A DNA stretch of 64,000 bases from Arcobacter sp. (GTDB lineage Bacteria; Campylobacterota; Campylobacteria; Campylobacterales; Arcobacteraceae), in contig PKUJ01000002.1 in the NCBI GenBank assembly GCA_002869565.1, positions 1 through 64,000 of the forward strand, given 5' to 3'. Both the position numbers and the translations under genes were made by a program. The notes beneath the pieces are model-generated. The model was not told the origin of the DNA. It saw only the letters and a list, made by a program, of their open reading frames with translations, and ran no database searches. Shown here piece by piece: positions 62,301-64,000 of this stretch (positions are counted from its first letter, which is position 1; each line of letters opens with the position of its first letter).

Positions 62301-63041
62301 TTATGCCCTCCTTATTTGATCTTGAGCTATTGGCTTATTCCATTTTAAGCCTTTTGATTTTAGTTTTAAACTTTGCCAAATTGTCCTTGTTACTACCCAA
62401 AATGTAAGTAGGGTATGTCTAAAAAAGAGTGAGAGAAGGTTATGTTCATTAAAAACAAGACTTTTCCCTACAAAAGTTGAAGTCAACATTTTGGTATCAT
62501 TTTCAAAGAGATTTATACCTATTGAAAATTGATTATCTGTGTATGTTAAATCAAATTCGTATCTTCCAACTCTATTAAAAAAAGGAGAAACATACATATC
62601 TTTAGTCGTTTTTCCTTTATAATGTTTTTTATCATTTGATTCCAAAGTTATAGGGTATATAACTCTTCCTCCATTGTAATTATGAACTTCTGCAATCATA
62701 TGTGTTGGTCTATTTTTATCAAATAGTATTAATACACTAATAGGATTAAAAACATATCCTAATATCCTAGGTAAAGTTACAAATCTCATTTTACTTGTTG
62801 CTTCAATAGAGTATTTCTTTAATAGGGTTTTTATATTTTCTTTAAAATCTTCACTATTTCCAAAATGATCTTTTGAATTAAATTAAAATAGATTAAAACT
62901 ATTTTGTGAGAAATAGCTATTGTCTAATCTTTCAAAAGATGACATATCGATGTCAAGCATAAAAAACTTATATTTAAATTCATGTTTCTTAGGACTAACT
63001 CTTTTGTGATAAATTGTCCCTTCTAAAAATTTATGGCTCAT
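62301..63041 (-). pseudogene. DUF1365 protein, interrupted by an in-frame TAA
   Basis: A frame of 246 codons for a DUF1365 (COG3496) protein: MSHKFLEGTIYHKRVSPKKH at the start, then FKYKFFMLDIDM and the later LPRILGYVFNPISVLILFDK and EVHNYNGGRV. Codon 53 (62885-62883) is TAA, after FNLF; the frame continues with FNSKDHFGNSED and stays open to the natural stop. Its ATG overlaps the stop of the amine oxidase gene (ATGA) and cfa follows after 2 bases, so the operon structure is normal. An internal ATG at 62789 could give a truncated 162-aa protein. One substitution explains the break. Confidence 0.85.
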
Positions 63042-64000
63042 AATTCACATCCAAATTCATAAGCTATTGTATTAGCACTGTATAAACCATCTTCATGGAA
63101 ACCATATCTCCAATATGCCCCTGCAAAATAGGTGTTGTTTTTACCATTTATTATATTTCTTTTACTTTGGGTATTTATTGTTTTTAAATCAAATTGGGGA
63201 TGTTCATAAGAAATTTTTTCTATTACTTGTTCTAATTCTTCTGTTTCATTTAATGAAACAAAATACTCTTTTTTTGAGTTTAAATTTTGCAATCTATTAA
63301 TCCAGTATGACAATGTCACATTTTTTTCTTGACCATCTGTTTTATAATTCCATGCTGCATAAACCTCTTTATTTGGGTATAAAGCTTTTGTATCATTGTG
63401 TAGTACAGCATTGTTTTCTTTATATTCAAAGGCTGACAAAATTCTAAGTTCATCTAAACTTGGTTCATCAATTAATTTAAGTGCATCAGGTGCATGCATT
63501 GCAAATACAACTTTGTCATAAACTGAATGAGTATTATCTTGGTGAACAAGAATGATTTTATTCTCTTCTCTTTTTACACTTATAACATCGCTGTTTAATA
63601 TAATTTTTCCCGAGATATGTTGAGAAATTTTTTCAACATAATTAATAGAACCACCACTAACTGTTAGCCATTGATGTTGAGTATCAACACCTAATAGTCC
63701 ATGGTTTTTGAAAAATTGCAAGAATGTTCTTGCTGGGAATTCACTCATTTTATCTGTAGGTGTTGACCAAATAGATGAACCCATTGGAATAATATATCTA
63801 TCTATAAAGTATTGTGAAAAATCATTTAGGTAATCTCCTAAAGATAAATCTAAACATGTATTATTTGTTTCTAAATCTTTGTTTGCCTTTTTATTAAACT
63901 TTAAAATATCTAAAATCATTCTGTTGTGAGAATATGAAAATATATTTTTCTTTTGGAAAAACATTCCTTTTAGAGATTCTCCATTATAAGCAATATCACT
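63038..64000 (-). CDS. FAD-dependent amine oxidase-like protein (COG2907), partial
   Basis: The 3' part (at least 321 residues) of an FAD oxidoreductase; the frame remains open at the window edge, so the true N-terminus with the FAD fold is outside. Segments include the YIIPMGSSIWSTPTDKM region, HQWLTVSGGSINYVEK and the C-terminal NTYFAGAYWRYGFHEDGL, typical of COG2907 proteins. These are encoded with DUF1365, CFA-type methyltransferase and DUF3833 in light- and singlet-oxygen-response clusters. It is the first known gene of this minus-strand operon. Confidence 0.9.
   Translation of the reverse strand, partial: SDIAYNGESLKGMFFQKKNIFSYSHNRMILDILKFNKKANKDLETNNTCLDLSLGDYLNDFSQYFIDRYIIPMGSSIWSTPTDKMSEFPARTFLQFFKNHGLLGVDTQHQWLTVSGGSINYVEKISQHISGKIILNSDVISVKREENKIILVHQDNTHSVYDKVVFAMHAPDALKLIDEPSLDELRILSAFEYKENNAVLHNDTKALYPNKEVYAAWNYKTDGQEKNVTLSYWINRLQNLNSKKEYFVSLNETEELEQVIEKISYEHPQFDLKTINTQSKRNIINGKNNTYFAGAYWRYGFHEDGLYSANTIAYEFGCEL

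Overview
The window is a strongly AT-rich chromosomal segment of an epsilonproteobacterium (Campylobacterota), most likely of the Arcobacter group. This rests on the gene order (gpmI next to mraY-murD; tRNA-Phe/Thr/Tyr/Gly-tuf-rpmG-tRNA-Trp-secE-nusG-rplKAJL-rpoB-rpoC), futalosine-type menaquinone synthesis (mqnA), glutamine synthetase without the adenylylation tyrosine, separate but overlapping rpoB and rpoC (fused in Helicobacter), and frequent TTG starts. The genus is an inference.

Layout. (1) 0-16 kb: housekeeping genes for the cell wall and division (ftsI, ftsW, murG, uppP, PBP1A, mraY, murD), a cyclophilin, mqnA, moaD-moaE, a histidinol-phosphatase-like PHP protein, glnA, gpmI and an orphan ABC ATPase. 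murD carries an in-frame TAA. (2) 16-30.4 kb: a tRNA cluster and the translation/transcription operon from tuf to rpoC, with several long hairpins between genes. (3) 30.4-31.1 kb: a small membrane protein and yciI. (4) 31.1-46.1 kb: an integrated mobilizable island. A P4-type tyrosine integrase has inserted it into the 3' end of yciI; a 49-bp copy of that 3' end (45/49 identical) marks the far boundary, and paired integrase-arm-like sites lie at both ends. It carries an IS256-family element with two passenger genes (metal-efflux-type permease and ArsR regulator), a BcgI-like type IIB restriction-modification pair, unknown small genes, an AEC transporter with a LysR regulator, a MobV relaxase with an oriT-like region, a phage-type replisome organiser and an AlpA-like excisionase. 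(5) 46.1-47.3 kb: a likely three-hairpin small RNA and two small proteins. (6) 47.3-51.7 kb: a cytochrome operon (SHP-like DUF1924, diheme DHC, cytochrome b561 fused to a DHC domain) with a CpxP/Spy-like protein and an OmpR-type two-component system. (7) 51.7-64 kb: a light/oxidative-stress-like set: DUF523-DUF1722 protein, photolyase, a desaturase-like FAD enzyme, LytS/LytTR two-component system, TIGR01777 SDR, SRPBCC protein, ferrochelatase, CbiX-like chelatase, lipocalin, DUF3833 lipoprotein, CFA-type methyltransferase, DUF1365 and an FAD amine oxidase running off the window end.

Two observations cut across regions. First, three promoters in region 7 share a CCATAC box 19-20 bases upstream of the -10 element, which suggests one regulator for the stress set; the LytS/LytTR pair encoded in the first of these operons is the obvious candidate. 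Second, four otherwise intact genes (murD, the FAD enzyme, lytT, the DUF1365 gene) each contain exactly one in-frame TAA with no frame change, and tRNA-Phe has two non-pairing positions. That is either a genuine accumulation of substitutions or errors in the sequence, and should be settled first.
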